Below are positions 44,062 through 54,519 of a stretch of DNA of 64,000 nt, in pieces. The stretch is taken from contig JAOTON010000977.1 in the NCBI GenBank assembly GCA_034440635.1, positions 1,775,001 through 1,839,000 of the forward strand, read 5' to 3'. This stretch comes from Lepas anatifera (taxonomy: Eukaryota > Arthropoda > Thecostraca > Lepadidae). A model generated the notes under the pieces. It saw only the letters and a list, made by a program, of their open reading frames with translations. It had not been told where the DNA came from and ran no database searches. Within the stretch, counting starts at the first letter, position 1. The number at the start of each line of letters is the position of its first letter. Both the position numbers and the translations under genes were made by a program.

Positions 44062-46556
44062 GATTGTGGCCGCAAAATAAAGAATAACATAAAAATGACA
44101 CGTGAACTCGAAAAGGAAAATGTTAGTTTTAGCTATGCGTATATAGAGTCCGCGACCTCGGACTCTGCACCTACTAGTCCTTAGATATGGCAGTTAGATA
44201 GCATAATCCGCTTTAAGGACAATGGCCAGGCTTGAAAGCAAGGCCAAGAAGTACGCAGACAACGGCTAATAGCATAACAGAGATCCCCGTGTAATCACCA
44301 TAAAATCCAACACTTCCGTGGTTACTGTTGTTAAAAAATGTGTTGAACCACGAAGATGTTACAAGATTTTGCATAGCTTATTATAATACTGTATAATTGG
44401 CAAACTTGGGTTTAAAAATTATGAAAATGAAACCAGCTCAAGGTGATAGACTCTGCAGTGCTGGAGCGAGGAAAATGGTTACATGATGATAGGCAGATTT
44501 TTTCTACCCGTTTGGTGTAAAACATAGGAAATTTATTTAAATAGTTCTTGTCGGAAACATTGCTTGTTCAGAATCTTGACCGGTTTTTTCAATAACACAA
44601 AATAGTATTGGGTTAAAAATTGGTCAGAGCCTATTGTTGCGAAAAAAGTGTCAAGATTCGGAAGAAGGGATTCTGATTCTGCTGGAATACAAATTCGATG
44701 TTTTTACTTAATTACCCATCTTAGATTCGAGGAAGCAGGCCAATTAACAGCTTATGGTTCGACTTCAAGGTGGTTAAGGTCTGGGAAGTTCTTGAGATCA
44801 AGCATGATTTTGCAATGAATGAAACAAGCATGAGTACACTGGAGACAGCTAGGGAGTAACTTTGTAAAATATTTTGGGCAAGTGAAACAGTTTAGATTAG
44901 AAAACCAGCAAACTACTTTGCACCAATGCCATCATAGTACCAGTCTCCTCTTTAAGGCAAAATTTTACCCCTTCAAAAGTTGTTAAACGGCTTAAAAATC
45001 GAACGCCTGGCGAACATTCTCACGTGAGAATATTCGCGCTTAATCGAAGCGTGCGCTGGCGCCATAGCGTCGAGGCCAATCGGAGCAGTAAAGGTATCTT
45101 GAGTCGGAGCGCTTAGAAATTACATCTTAGACATGCTAACTCCACGTGCATAATTATCGATATCAGCACTGTGTTAGCTGACAGACACACGAACTTTTAC
45201 AAAACAAAGTTAAGATAAAAGTACAGACCCTTAAGAGCATTTGTTGCGGTTTTAATACTGCGAAAATTTTGGCATAGACGTTATGTGCGCAAACATTGAC
45301 CGCACACGGTGAAAACAAGAAGCAACATGTGTCTCAAGCGTTGTTGTAGTTTCGTGTTTCGGTCAAAATATGTTTAAACAATAATAATAAACATATAGAA
45401 AATGGAATATGAGAGCAGCCCTGTCTTTAGACAGCAATCGGTTTTGATTTGGAAGCGAGGACTTCTGAACGCCCAATTTAGATTCAGAAAATCAGAAGTG
45501 TAGGAATCTGAAGTGCAAGCTCACTGGCGTATCGGTCGTTGTGCAGTTTCACCTAACCCTCTCCACTTTTCTTTTCTTACCAAGCCACTGTGATACGGTG
45601 GCGGCTGTTGTGTAAAACACAAATCACACCCTACTCAGATGCCCGGATGTAATGCGCCACCATTGAAGGCCCCAAAACTCGCCCTGCGTGCGTCACCACA
45701 TCTTACCTGCCGGCAACCAGCCGGCTAGCGCGGCGGCGGGGACCGAGATTGCGCACTGGAAAGGCATAGAGATTCCACAGAGGACCATCATCCGATTTTA
45801 GAACGCTTAACAGTGGCGGCGCTTCCATAGAGGCACATTAGGCACTGTCTAGCCACTTTTAACTGTCGAAGTTGGAATGTATGTTGTGAGGAATACATCT
45901 ACTTTGGCTCGATGTTAAAGTTACAGAGAATATTCCTTTTTCGGAGCACTGGGTCAAAGAGCCGATTATTTGCATCTCTGACAATCCACGCTCGCAGCTC
46001 TTACCGTCAGCAAATGTGAGATTAGGCATTTCGCGATTTCGCTGAATCTGCCTCACCCCGTGGGAAATCTACCAAGTGCCTTCTGATTGGCATCTCTAAT
46101 ACCTCATTCATTCAGAGGCGAGTACTGTCTCGTTAAATCAGCAAACTAGGCATGCCTAGCACATGCGATGCCGCGTCTTAGGACCTTGATTACAGCGGAT
46201 TCGTTTATTGACATTCTTGTATTCGCGGATTTCTAGCCTTCTCTAGTGCGGGACAGTTTTTTGGCAACTATTAGCAAGATATTTAATTTATGCAACCCTT
46301 AGGAGGGACGTGAGTCATGGCACAAAATCTGGTGGATGAAATTAAAAAAATCCGTTGACAAATCAATCGTAATGCGAGAAATTAGACGTTATAAAAAATG
46401 AAGTGCCAAAGCCATCTTCGAAATGGGAAGCTCTCGTGAGTACCTTGCCCTTCCCGGCTTACTTACTTGCCTACCTACCTATCCTTCTTGAATCTTGCTT
46501 ACCTTGTACCTTCATATGCTGCCGCATAACCGTTTCCACGATACACCGTCAAATGT

Positions 46557-46587
<31 letters not shown>

Positions 46588-47124
46588 TTTTTTTAATTTG
46601 CATATAATTAACCATTTAAACATAATTATTCTTTTTGCTTATCGACCTGAGCTTGCCCCCTCTCCAGCTGACCTGCTGGGTCCGCCCCTGTCCATTATCA
46701 GGTAAAAAGCCTGGGCGACGTACTTACCTCTAAGCCAATCGTGCCTAGGCTGTCATAATGTTCAAGCGCCGCCACTGAAGGTTAAGCCGTTCCACGTAAC
46801 AAACTCAAGAGAATGTGGCTTGCGTTACATTCTACTTGTGTTACATAATATTGAGAGCAAAGGAAAATATACTGCCAGACAAAAAAGCGACAAAACCAAT
46901 TCACAAGTCCAGAAAAAACACAAATATTTCATCACCTATTTTTCCGAGGTGGCCAGAGAACCGCTCATAGCCGAAACACGATACTAGACCACATTTGAGG
47001 ACTTAACGACGCGTCGATTGGTGAAAGAATTTGGAAAATCAGTCGACAATTTTTTATTGATAGGCTTTCGAAGTCAGACCTGCATTTTGATATCGCCACA
47101 ATCGCGTGGTCGGACCAGTTCACT
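44062..47124. other. Intronic non-coding
   Basis: No gene recognised on either strand. Contains a perfect 16-bp palindrome ATTCTCACGTGAGAAT at about 45,016 and a (TA)n run at 46564-46587. About 45,640-45,760 is slightly GC-rich. Confidence 0.4.
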
Positions 47125-47591
47125 TGCATTTGGAGACCGAGTGGTGACGTCATAACGCCATATAACCGGGACAACAGACAAATACTTTATTCAGAGTCTC
47201 CACATGTGGCAGTTGTGGCTATTACGACTCCACGTCGATTACATGACTATGGGAGGAGCACGCACACACTGTTAAAACGACGCAAGTCGGGCTAAAATAC
47301 AGCCATACACCAAAACACAAACGCCGCACAACACCGCTCACTCAGCGCATGCCTTAATCCCGGGCCGTGATTATGTAATTTTTGAGAGCACCACAAAATG
47401 TTGGAATGGGTAATCTCCTCATCTCCACAGGTAGCTCATTTTAGAGGGAGGCACCCGTGAGCAGAGTCTGCGCTGGCCCATGTTTGTATAACGTGAACGT
47501 GGGACGCATATGTTGCCGTCCTGTCGTGTGCTGCATTCCCGGACAGAGCGAACATGGAACAGGGATGATAAGTCAAGGTCACTTCACATTA

Positions 47592-47610
47592 AGGTCAAGG
47601 TCAAAGGTCA
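47592..47610 (+). promoter_or_regulatory. AGGTCA triplet, DR0 followed by perfect DR1
   Basis: AGGTCAAGGTCA followed by A and AGGTCA, that is three half-sites spaced 0 and 1. The last two form the ideal DR1 AGGTCAAAGGTCA used by HNF4/RXR-type receptors. Lies in the left arm of element D, inside the M13 intron. Confidence 0.5.
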
Positions 47611-48310
47611 CATGTCAGGGTCATATCAGCACTTTCAAGGTCATTGACCCCAATGCTTCCGGTCAAATGGCGTTACCCGATCTAAAGTTTATTATGCTAT
47701 GACGTCATAGTTAGGTACCTCAATGTAAAGTTCAAGGTCAACGTTCAAGGTCAAATGCCATTGAGAAAGGCCAATCCTTATTTATCGCCAAACAGTGGCT
47801 ATAGTGTTAGTCAAAGTGTACATTATCGGTAGTATACCATACTGTGACCTCATCGGTCAATGACCTTGAATGACCTTGACCCAAAAATTGTCGAAAAGCT
47901 TCTTTACGACCTTTTCTCTATGACCTGGTCCGTCTTTAGCTTATTCCCGTCTTTTTCGCATAATCACGGCATTTCCCAATAGATTCCCAGCAACGCCAAG
48001 ACTTGACCTTCATGACCTCGTTTGACTTTGAAGATATTGAACTAGATCAATGAACATGGGTCATGATGTAGATAACCACACCTCCCATGCACCCTCCAAA
48101 CGGAGTTTTTCTACGCCTCTTAGTTTCGGAGATCTTGGAGGGGAGCTACTAGGCCCCCTCCATTGCGCGTTAGTGCCAGACCCCTCTCCAGTGCGGGTAT
48201 GAGGGGAAATATAAAAAATCTCAAGACGGCCGGGTCGGCGACCTCAGCAGGATGTCATGCTATAGACCCCAGCTGTGACCGACTGGGGGGAGGTGTTGGA
48301 TTCGAATTTA

Positions 48311-48388
48311 GCAGCTGACTCCAGTCTTCCGGAGTCAGCCGACTCCAGTCTTCGGAGTCAGCTGACTCCGGTCTTCCGGAGTCAGCTG
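48311..48388. repeat. ~24 bp palindromic tandem repeat in the loop of element D
   Basis: About three tandem units around GGAGTCAGCTGACTCC, itself a perfect 16-bp palindrome, joined by AGTCTTCC spacers. Located in the central, unpaired part of element D. Confidence 0.9.
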
Positions 48389-48915
48389 ACAGAGGTCACG
48401 GCCAGGAGGAAGCCAGCTGTTGGCCGGGCGTTGTTGTGTTGTGAGTCTAATACTGAGCGGACGTGTCCGAGTGGGTGTGCATGAACAGACTGTTAGTAAG
48501 ACGACCTGTGCGTCTTTCTTGTGAGGGACGTTTGCGACTATTAACAACCGCACTGGAGAGGGGTCTGACACTTATACGCACTGCAGAGGGGGGCCTGGTA
48601 GCCCCCCTTCCCGAGATTTTAAAAACTACGAGGCTTAGATAAACGCCGGTTGATGGGTGGGTGGGACTATAGTGATCTACATCATACTATTTTCTATTTA
48701 CCTAAATCAATATATTCAAAGTCAAACGAGGTCATAAAGGTTAAAACTTGGCTGTGCTTTGGGGCTATCAGGTAATGTCATAATTATGCGGAAAAATGTC
48801 GGGAATATGCTAAAGACGGACCAGGGTTATGAGGGTAGGTCATAAAGTATATTTCCCAAAATCTTGGTGTCAAGGTCATTTAAGGTCATTGACCTATGAC
48901 GTCCCAATATGGTAT

Positions 48916-49764
48916 AGGGTAAGGGCGGGTAAGAGTACGCAGGAGATAAGAGTACGCAGCAGCTGTTTTGGTTACTTAGCAACCACTGAGATGGTGGATA
49001 CCCTGGTATAAAAAAGCAGGGTCAGTGCCTAGGCTGCACACCAAAATTCAACGTGCTCCTGTTCTTTTCGCGGGAGTACAGAGCAAAATAAATTTTTGGG
49101 CACCCTTGAAGTAATATTTCTTGACTGGGTAAACTTGTAGACCATGCTTCTATTATGAAAAGTATTGTATTGCGGTCTGTCATTAGTAAGAAGGCTGAGC
49201 TAGGAGTGTGCTCCAGGACCGGCGCTCACGCTAAAATGCCTGCCAACATGTTTATGAAGACTTTCTTCCCAAGGGAGCATGTCCGGCAAGAGTACGCAGT
49301 AGACCATTGGGCAAGAGTGCGCATGCTTAAGAGATAGGAAAATTTAATTTTCACTCGGACCAGAGTCCGTAACTCATATTTGGAAAGCCAAACGTTGCAA
49401 CATAGTTCTTGTATATTCAGAACGATATAAAATCATGCAATCGCCTAGTTTGGCGACAAAAAAAACTTCGCGACATGGCCTATGCACCTAAAGCACAGCG
49501 GGGTATCAATGCGTACTCCAGCTTCCTTTCTTGCGTACTCTTACCGACCCATTCCGGCAAGAGTACGTACGTGACATTTTATTTTGGATGGGCTTGTGGT
49601 AAGTTCCTTTCAGAGACATTCAGTTGAAACATGAACCATACATTGACAATTCCTCAGGCTAAACAACCACATAAAAATTTTAGCTGTTAGACTTACAGGA
49701 GAAAAGTGAAAGCCCGTAGAAAGTTGAGTGCGTACTCTTGCACGGACTTCCCCTACTCTCTATA
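48916..49764. mobile_element. Nested element with repeated AAGAGTACGCA motif
   Basis: Absent from the matching place in the left arm of D (near 47,835), so inserted. Ends are GGGTAAGGGCGGGTAAGAGT and the complement of TGCGTACTCTTGCACGG ... CCCCTAC. The motif AAGAGTACGCA, or its complement, recurs at about 48,931, 48,949, 49,289, 49,314 (variant), 49,535, 49,557 (variant) and 49,730. Flanks suggest a TA or TATA target. No coding. Confidence 0.65.
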
Positions 49765-50056
49765 ATGTACACTCAAATTAGTTGGAACTATAGCAGCTTT
49801 TGGGCAGGATTTGCCTTCATATTTACCAATGAGGTTTGACCTTGAACTTGGCCTTTATTGCGTTATCTTAAATATGACGTCATAGCATAATACACGTCAG
49901 ACCGGGCAATGTCGTTTGACCGGAAGCACTGGGTCCAATGGCCTTTAAAGTGCCGGTATGACCTTTACCTGTGACCTTGACCTTCATGTGAGGTGATCTT
50001 GACATATCATCCCGTTTATACGGCGTTATGACGTCACCATTTGGTCTCGAATGCAG

Positions 50057-51837
50057 GCGCTGGCGGCATAACCTAACCTGTATTCGTCCCCTTCGACGAA
50101 TACAAACCAAATCAACTTTGCTGCGAGGCTGGTGACCGGCAAGGGGAGAGGGGGCCATACATCCTCGGTACTTACTGAGCTGTGATGGCTCAGTGCAGAG
50201 CAGCTAGTGCAATAGCACACTCTATGTGCGGTGTACCAGGCCATAGAGATGGGGCAGCCGCCGGTCTTTGTCAACACTATCGGAATTAGAGCGACCACCG
50301 CACACGGACATGGCACACGATGATCAAACCAGCTGACTCTACCGCGCATCAGGACATAATCGGGCAAATTTCGACTATGTTATCGCAGTGCCAAGCTCTT
50401 CTGCCTTGCAGGGACTTTCTCTAAGCTGAAAAAACATCAAATGCGCCAAAACTCTGCAAGTTTGCTAATCTTCCCAGATATTAGATAAGTGTCGCCCAGT
50501 AGTTGTTATTGCGCCTTAAATGTCATCAATACATTTCACAACTCAAAATTTTCACGGGTGACAACAAGTGAAGGACAATGAAAATGAAGGGTTTTCCCCA
50601 CTCGGTGGGAAGTATTTTATTGTACTCATACTCCACTTATAATCCCATTCCAATTAATAAAGGATTGATCTCCCTCGCCTTTCCCAACTATCGGCGCGTC
50701 GTCTTGGCTCTGTTGCGAGACTTCACTGCCCTCTTCAGGACTTCTTCAGGCTGAATGTTCAGTGTAACTTCGCAGTTGGATGGGAATGGGAAGTCAGAGC
50801 TTACGGCAGAAATGGCACGCTACAGACAACCAGGACATGGCATTGCCCCCAACTTTGGAAAGACCCGTCTTTATCGCCTGAGATCAATTGCCAGAAAGGC
50901 TAAGACAGCTATTACACAGGGTGTGACGGGGGATTTTCTCATTCAATAGTGATATTAAGGGACTTAGCTCGGTTTAGGGAGAACATTTGGGGGGAGGAGG
51001 GAGGGAACACTTGCAGTTTGTAGGAATATCAAAGGCGCATTCTGATCAAATTTTATAGCGCCTTGTTTGAAATATGTACGCAAAGAAACGGAGGAAACGT
51101 GTTTGGATTAATTACACTGAGCCACAGGCAAATTTCATCGTCACTTTAGAGAATGTGGTACCCTCAAGATATTTGAGGTCGCGCGAGAGTATGGCAAAGC
51201 ACACCGAGAACCCGTCTGAATTCGTATTTCGTTCGCCCCAAATATCCCCGTTTGCGGAGAAACTGGCACCTTCCCGGCGGAGATCAGCCTCTCTCCCTGT
51301 ACCCACCATTTCCCGCGGTGATGCTTGGCCTTGTACGCGGAATAGGGCTGCATGGTCATCATCTGCCCTGGAAAGACGCGTATTTTCCGCTAACAGCGGG
51401 TTTCGGGACAAACAAAACCTGAAATCAAAATTTACGGCCTTATCTAGGAAACTACTATCTGGCAGCTCAAAACTCTTCAAAACGTGTAACACGGGCGTGA
51501 TATAGCCTAGATGTTGAAAGCGCCCTATAAACCCCAATACACACAAAACGTGTAACATTACATTTGACTATATTCTTTTGCAACACAAAAGCATGGCATG
51601 TTGAAAACCACACGGTCGGCCGTCCAAGCGGAGTGTATGCCAGTGGTGTATCCACATCAGGTGTTGGGGGAGGGGAAAACAGGCCAAAACTGGTAAAATA
51701 TATATTTTTTAATCAGGCACAATCTCGAATGAGGGGCCTTTTTGTGTCTTGAGACCCGTCCTTCCCTCTTACTGGATCCTCCAGTAGTGGGTGCTGAAAC
51801 GTGTTGTCAATTAATCACGAGCGTGCACTTGTTTTAG
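50057..51837. other. Intronic non-coding before exon 2
   Basis: No recognised gene. Overlapping frames at 51,074-51,558 on both strands (143 and 148 codons) have no family resemblance and are probably chance. Confidence 0.4.
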
Positions 51838-52000
51838 AGCGTGGTGCACTCGGCAGACTTCCGAACTGGTGGGACTCGGCGACCTCGGCGACCTACAGGC
51901 GGTACAGTCGCTGCGTGATGGACAGTCTCGACAACTACACCGTTCGGGTCGAGAAGGGCTTCGAGTACAAGTCAGCCAAGAGCTCCGGAGTCCACACCAG
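51838..52000 (+). CDS. M13 gene, exon 2
   Basis: Acceptor CACTTGTTTTAG|AGCG and donor CACCAG|GTAACG. In the M13 frame it reads GALGRLPNWWDSATSATYRR, then YSRCVMDSLDNYTV, matching the DGDLVDWWT...F...CMV segment that follows HExxH in neprilysins. The exon ends in phase 2. Its start requires a preceding phase-1 exon end, but exon 1 ends in phase 2, so either a small unseen exon lies in the 16.8 kb intron, an alternative donor is used, or an indel exists. Confidence 0.8.
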
Positions 52001-53434
52001 GTAACGGCTTCTGGAACAAGTAGCTCCCCCACACGACCGAGTGAGTTTTGACTTGAAGAATATAGGTGATTTTTCTTGTCTTTCTCATACTGCATGCAAC
52101 TTAACGCTGTGAAAGAGGCATCAACAATAAGTTCAGGGCACAAGCTACGGATATCTAAGCCTTCTAAAAAAATAAGGGTCTACCTTCTATATACAAGATG
52201 TCTTCCCACAACGTTTATACTGATGCTGAACGGACATGATTAGGCATATCAAGCCATTTTCCGTACTGTGAGCCACTTGCTTAAGACACTCATACCATAT
52301 CATATGACAATCCTGCAAAGACAGGATAAAACCTCAAATGCTATTGTGGTTTTGCACACAAAGCTGGATGGACTTTGTCTCTTCAAACCTGTGGAGGCAA
52401 AGTCTAACCGTTGCTGTCGCCCTCGTATTTCAGTTGGTGGGGCGTTGGACTCCCACGTGCTGGTCAAACACCATGCAGTGTTAGTGCATGTGTGAAGGCT
52501 AGGGATTGATTTCTTCAAATTATCTGGTACTCAAATATTTACCCAAAGTAGGTCGGCTGGCAACTGGCCGGCGCGGTGGGAGGGTGCTCTGAGCTGAGCA
52601 GCCGTCTCTGTGCTTTGTGGGATGTCAAGTGTTGACATTATTTTGCCTGTTCAGTTGGTGGTGCTGGGGTCACTGAAGAACTGAATGTTGCCGAGAATTT
52701 TACTTCGCGATTGATTCCACGAGACAAATCCGAAAACCCGCAAATTAGTCCGGATAGGTGAAGCAAACAGATGTCTTCAAATCGCTTAAAGGATGGGGAA
52801 TTGAAACAGGAAAATATTTCTTCACCGTTAAGTGTCACTTGGGGTTCTAATAACAGCCTGGTTTGGCTATTATAATGTTTGGGACTTAACGATACACCAA
52901 CTGCTGAGGTTATATGATATCTGAGGGGGAAGGGGAATGAGCTAGGCTTGAGCTAGGACAGGGCGCCAAATCCCACCTCTGGGTGGGCTCGGGCCCACGA
53001 CGCCCTGCACATGCAGAGTGTCATGAGCCTAGTGCGCGCTATAATCGACTGCACCACCTAGACTCCACCTGTTTTAGCTAAAAACACTCCATTTGTATTC
53101 GTATTCTTGTATGGCACAGCTTGGCAACAAAGTGTATTGTACATGGCAGCATGATGTGCTACCATATTATTACGTCACGCCAATGTGGAGGTTTTTCACC
53201 TCTTGCGAAGGGAAATTAAATAATACAAAGTATCAGCCTTATTGTTTTTTTTTAGAAATAAGGCACGACAATGTCACATTCACTTTGATAATATAATCAC
53301 CGTAAACTTGCTACATTCGGCATCCAAGCTTTGAAAAGAAAGCCCAATTAACACCTAAGCTACGTACAATCATGCCCCCGGTGCAGCACTCAGAAACGTA
53401 TCGACTTGAGTGACACTTGCGTGTGAATCTGCAG
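52001..53434. other. Intron 2; possible tRNA-derived SINE scrap
   Basis: Intron between exons 2 and 3. On the minus strand at about 52,975-53,060 the sequence TGGTGCAGTCGATTATAGCG ... GGGCCCGAGCCC loosely resembles tRNA A- and B-boxes, but no full cloverleaf is formed. Confidence 0.5.
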
Positions 53435-53570
53435 GTCGGAGGTTCGGCTGGACCCGCGGAAATCGGCCAAGTACGTCCAGTCCGAGCACCTGGCCTTCCG
53501 CCTCTCCTACAGTCTGTTCAACCGTCTGCTGGCCGAGGACGGTCCCCAGCTCACTCTGCCCGGCACACAG
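53435..53570 (+). CDS. M13 gene, exon 3
   Basis: Acceptor CTGCAG|GTCGG and donor ACACAG|GTCTGT. Reads SEVRLDPRKSAKYVQSEHLA, then FRLSYSLFNRLLAEDGPQL and LPGTQ. The helix matches the AYRAYQ...LPG region of M13. The ENxxD zinc/catalytic motif expected just before it is not present (KSAKY in its place). Phase 2 entry fits exon 2 exactly and the exit is phase 0, fitting exon 4. Confidence 0.85.
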
Positions 53571-54142
53571 GTCTGTGGACGCGGCTCTCGGGTAGCCTGA
53601 GTCTAACCATCAGGTGCTGTCACTATAGTGGGTCACCACCCTCGTGTCTTACGTCCCAGCTGTTTTAAAAGTCACTGGACTTTTACACTTGGAAAGTGAC
53701 AATTTTCAGCCTTGTAAAAACACTTCAGGCTCCGATGACAAATGTTACGGCGAAAGTGACAGCGACGCATAAGGGCATTGACATCTGTAAACCTTTGTTT
53801 ACAGGTTTCTTGCGGTTGCATTTTGCTCTCTGCAAGAATTGATGGCCACTTGCATTGTCACTTCTGCAGGCCGTGACAAGCGCATGTCAGTCCGGCGCTA
53901 CATTGACCCATTCCCGTAATGACATGGTCTTTTCACAATTCATTAGAGCTGGCATAAGAAGACGGACTATAATACGGACCCAAGAAAAGCACAGCTCACA
54001 TGGTCCTATTGCTTTTTAGGCTGTCAGTAGCATTGCATTTATTTTGATCCACTTGCGTGGTCAACAGTTTTGATTGAAACTGGCAGCGCACACGCGCGCG
54101 CGCGCGAGAGAGAGATAGAGAGATAGAGAGATAGAGATAGAG

Positions 54143-54220
<78 letters not shown>

Positions 54221-54300
54221 ACATATCAGGTTTCTCTCGTTGAGGTTGCCACCCGATTCAGTCAGTCGCGGAGGGATTTATGTACTCTGATGTGTTGCAG
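53571..54300. other. Intron 3
   Basis: Non-coding. Contains a small CTGTAAACC/(G)TTTACAG hairpin at about 53,788-53,805 and a compound microsatellite. Confidence 0.7.
54092..54220. repeat. Compound microsatellite (CG)n-(AG)n-(GATA)n-(AT)n
   Basis: Successive CG, AG, AGAT and AT runs in intron 3. Confidence 0.96.
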
Positions 54301-54519
54301 GGCCAGACACCAGAGCAGCTGTTCTTTTTGACGTACGCCCAGAGTCGGTGCAGACACACAAACCCCTACCTGAAGGTTCTGCTGAACAGCGCCTTCAAGG
54401 AGTTCCCTCACCCCGAGATGGTCAATAACTTTGTTTACAACTCACCCGAGTTCATGGAGGCATTCAAGTGTCAAACTGTCCCTGCCAAGCACATGGGAAA
54501 GCAGTGTAAGTTGGAGTGA
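54301..54519 (+). CDS. M13 gene, exon 4 (C-terminus)
   Basis: Acceptor TGTTGCAG|GGCC, phase 0. Reads GQTPEQLFFLTYAQSRC, then NSPEFMEAFKCQ and KQCKLE-stop. QLFFxxxAQxxC and the NSxEFxxAFxC...C end are M13 hallmarks, with the four cysteines kept for disulphides. In active enzymes a histidine and an arginine in the intervening DVHSPxxFR segment stabilise the transition state; here the aligned positions read E and M (KEFPHPEMVNN). Together with exons 1 and 3 this means every catalytic landmark is lost while the fold is retained. Full protein about 800 residues. Confidence 0.88.
   Translation, partial: GQTPEQLFFLTYAQSRCRHTNPYLKVLLNSAFKEFPHPEMVNNFVYNSPEFMEAFKCQTVPAKHMGKQCKLE

Larger units (their letters stand above)
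47125..50056. mobile_element. Fold-back element D with long inverted arms and a nested insertion
   Basis: The left arm (about 47,125-48,197) and right arm (about 48,544-50,056) are reverse complements with visible divergence. Outer ends pair TGCATTTGGAGACC with GGTCTCGAATGCA. Both carry GGTGACGTCATAACGCC/GGCGTTATGACGTCACC, AGGTCA-rich blocks, and inner ends CCAGACCCCTCTCCAGTGCGG. The left arm has ~385 bp extra (47,173-47,557) relative to the right; the right arm has a nested element (48,916-49,764). No coding. A fragment of the inner arm also occurs at 17.23 kb. Confidence 0.8.

Noticed and set aside
51074..51558. Opposed 143- and 148-codon frames as a gene
   Set aside because: Overlapping frames on both strands, no recognisable domain, no splice context.
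52957..53062. tRNA gene on the minus strand
   Set aside because: Only partial A/B-box likeness; acceptor and anticodon stems do not pair. Similar B-box-only matches at 8,996, 55,340 and 59,620 were rejected for the same reason.
54092..54220. Tyr/Ile-rich minus-strand frame
   Set aside because: Translation of a GATA/AT microsatellite.
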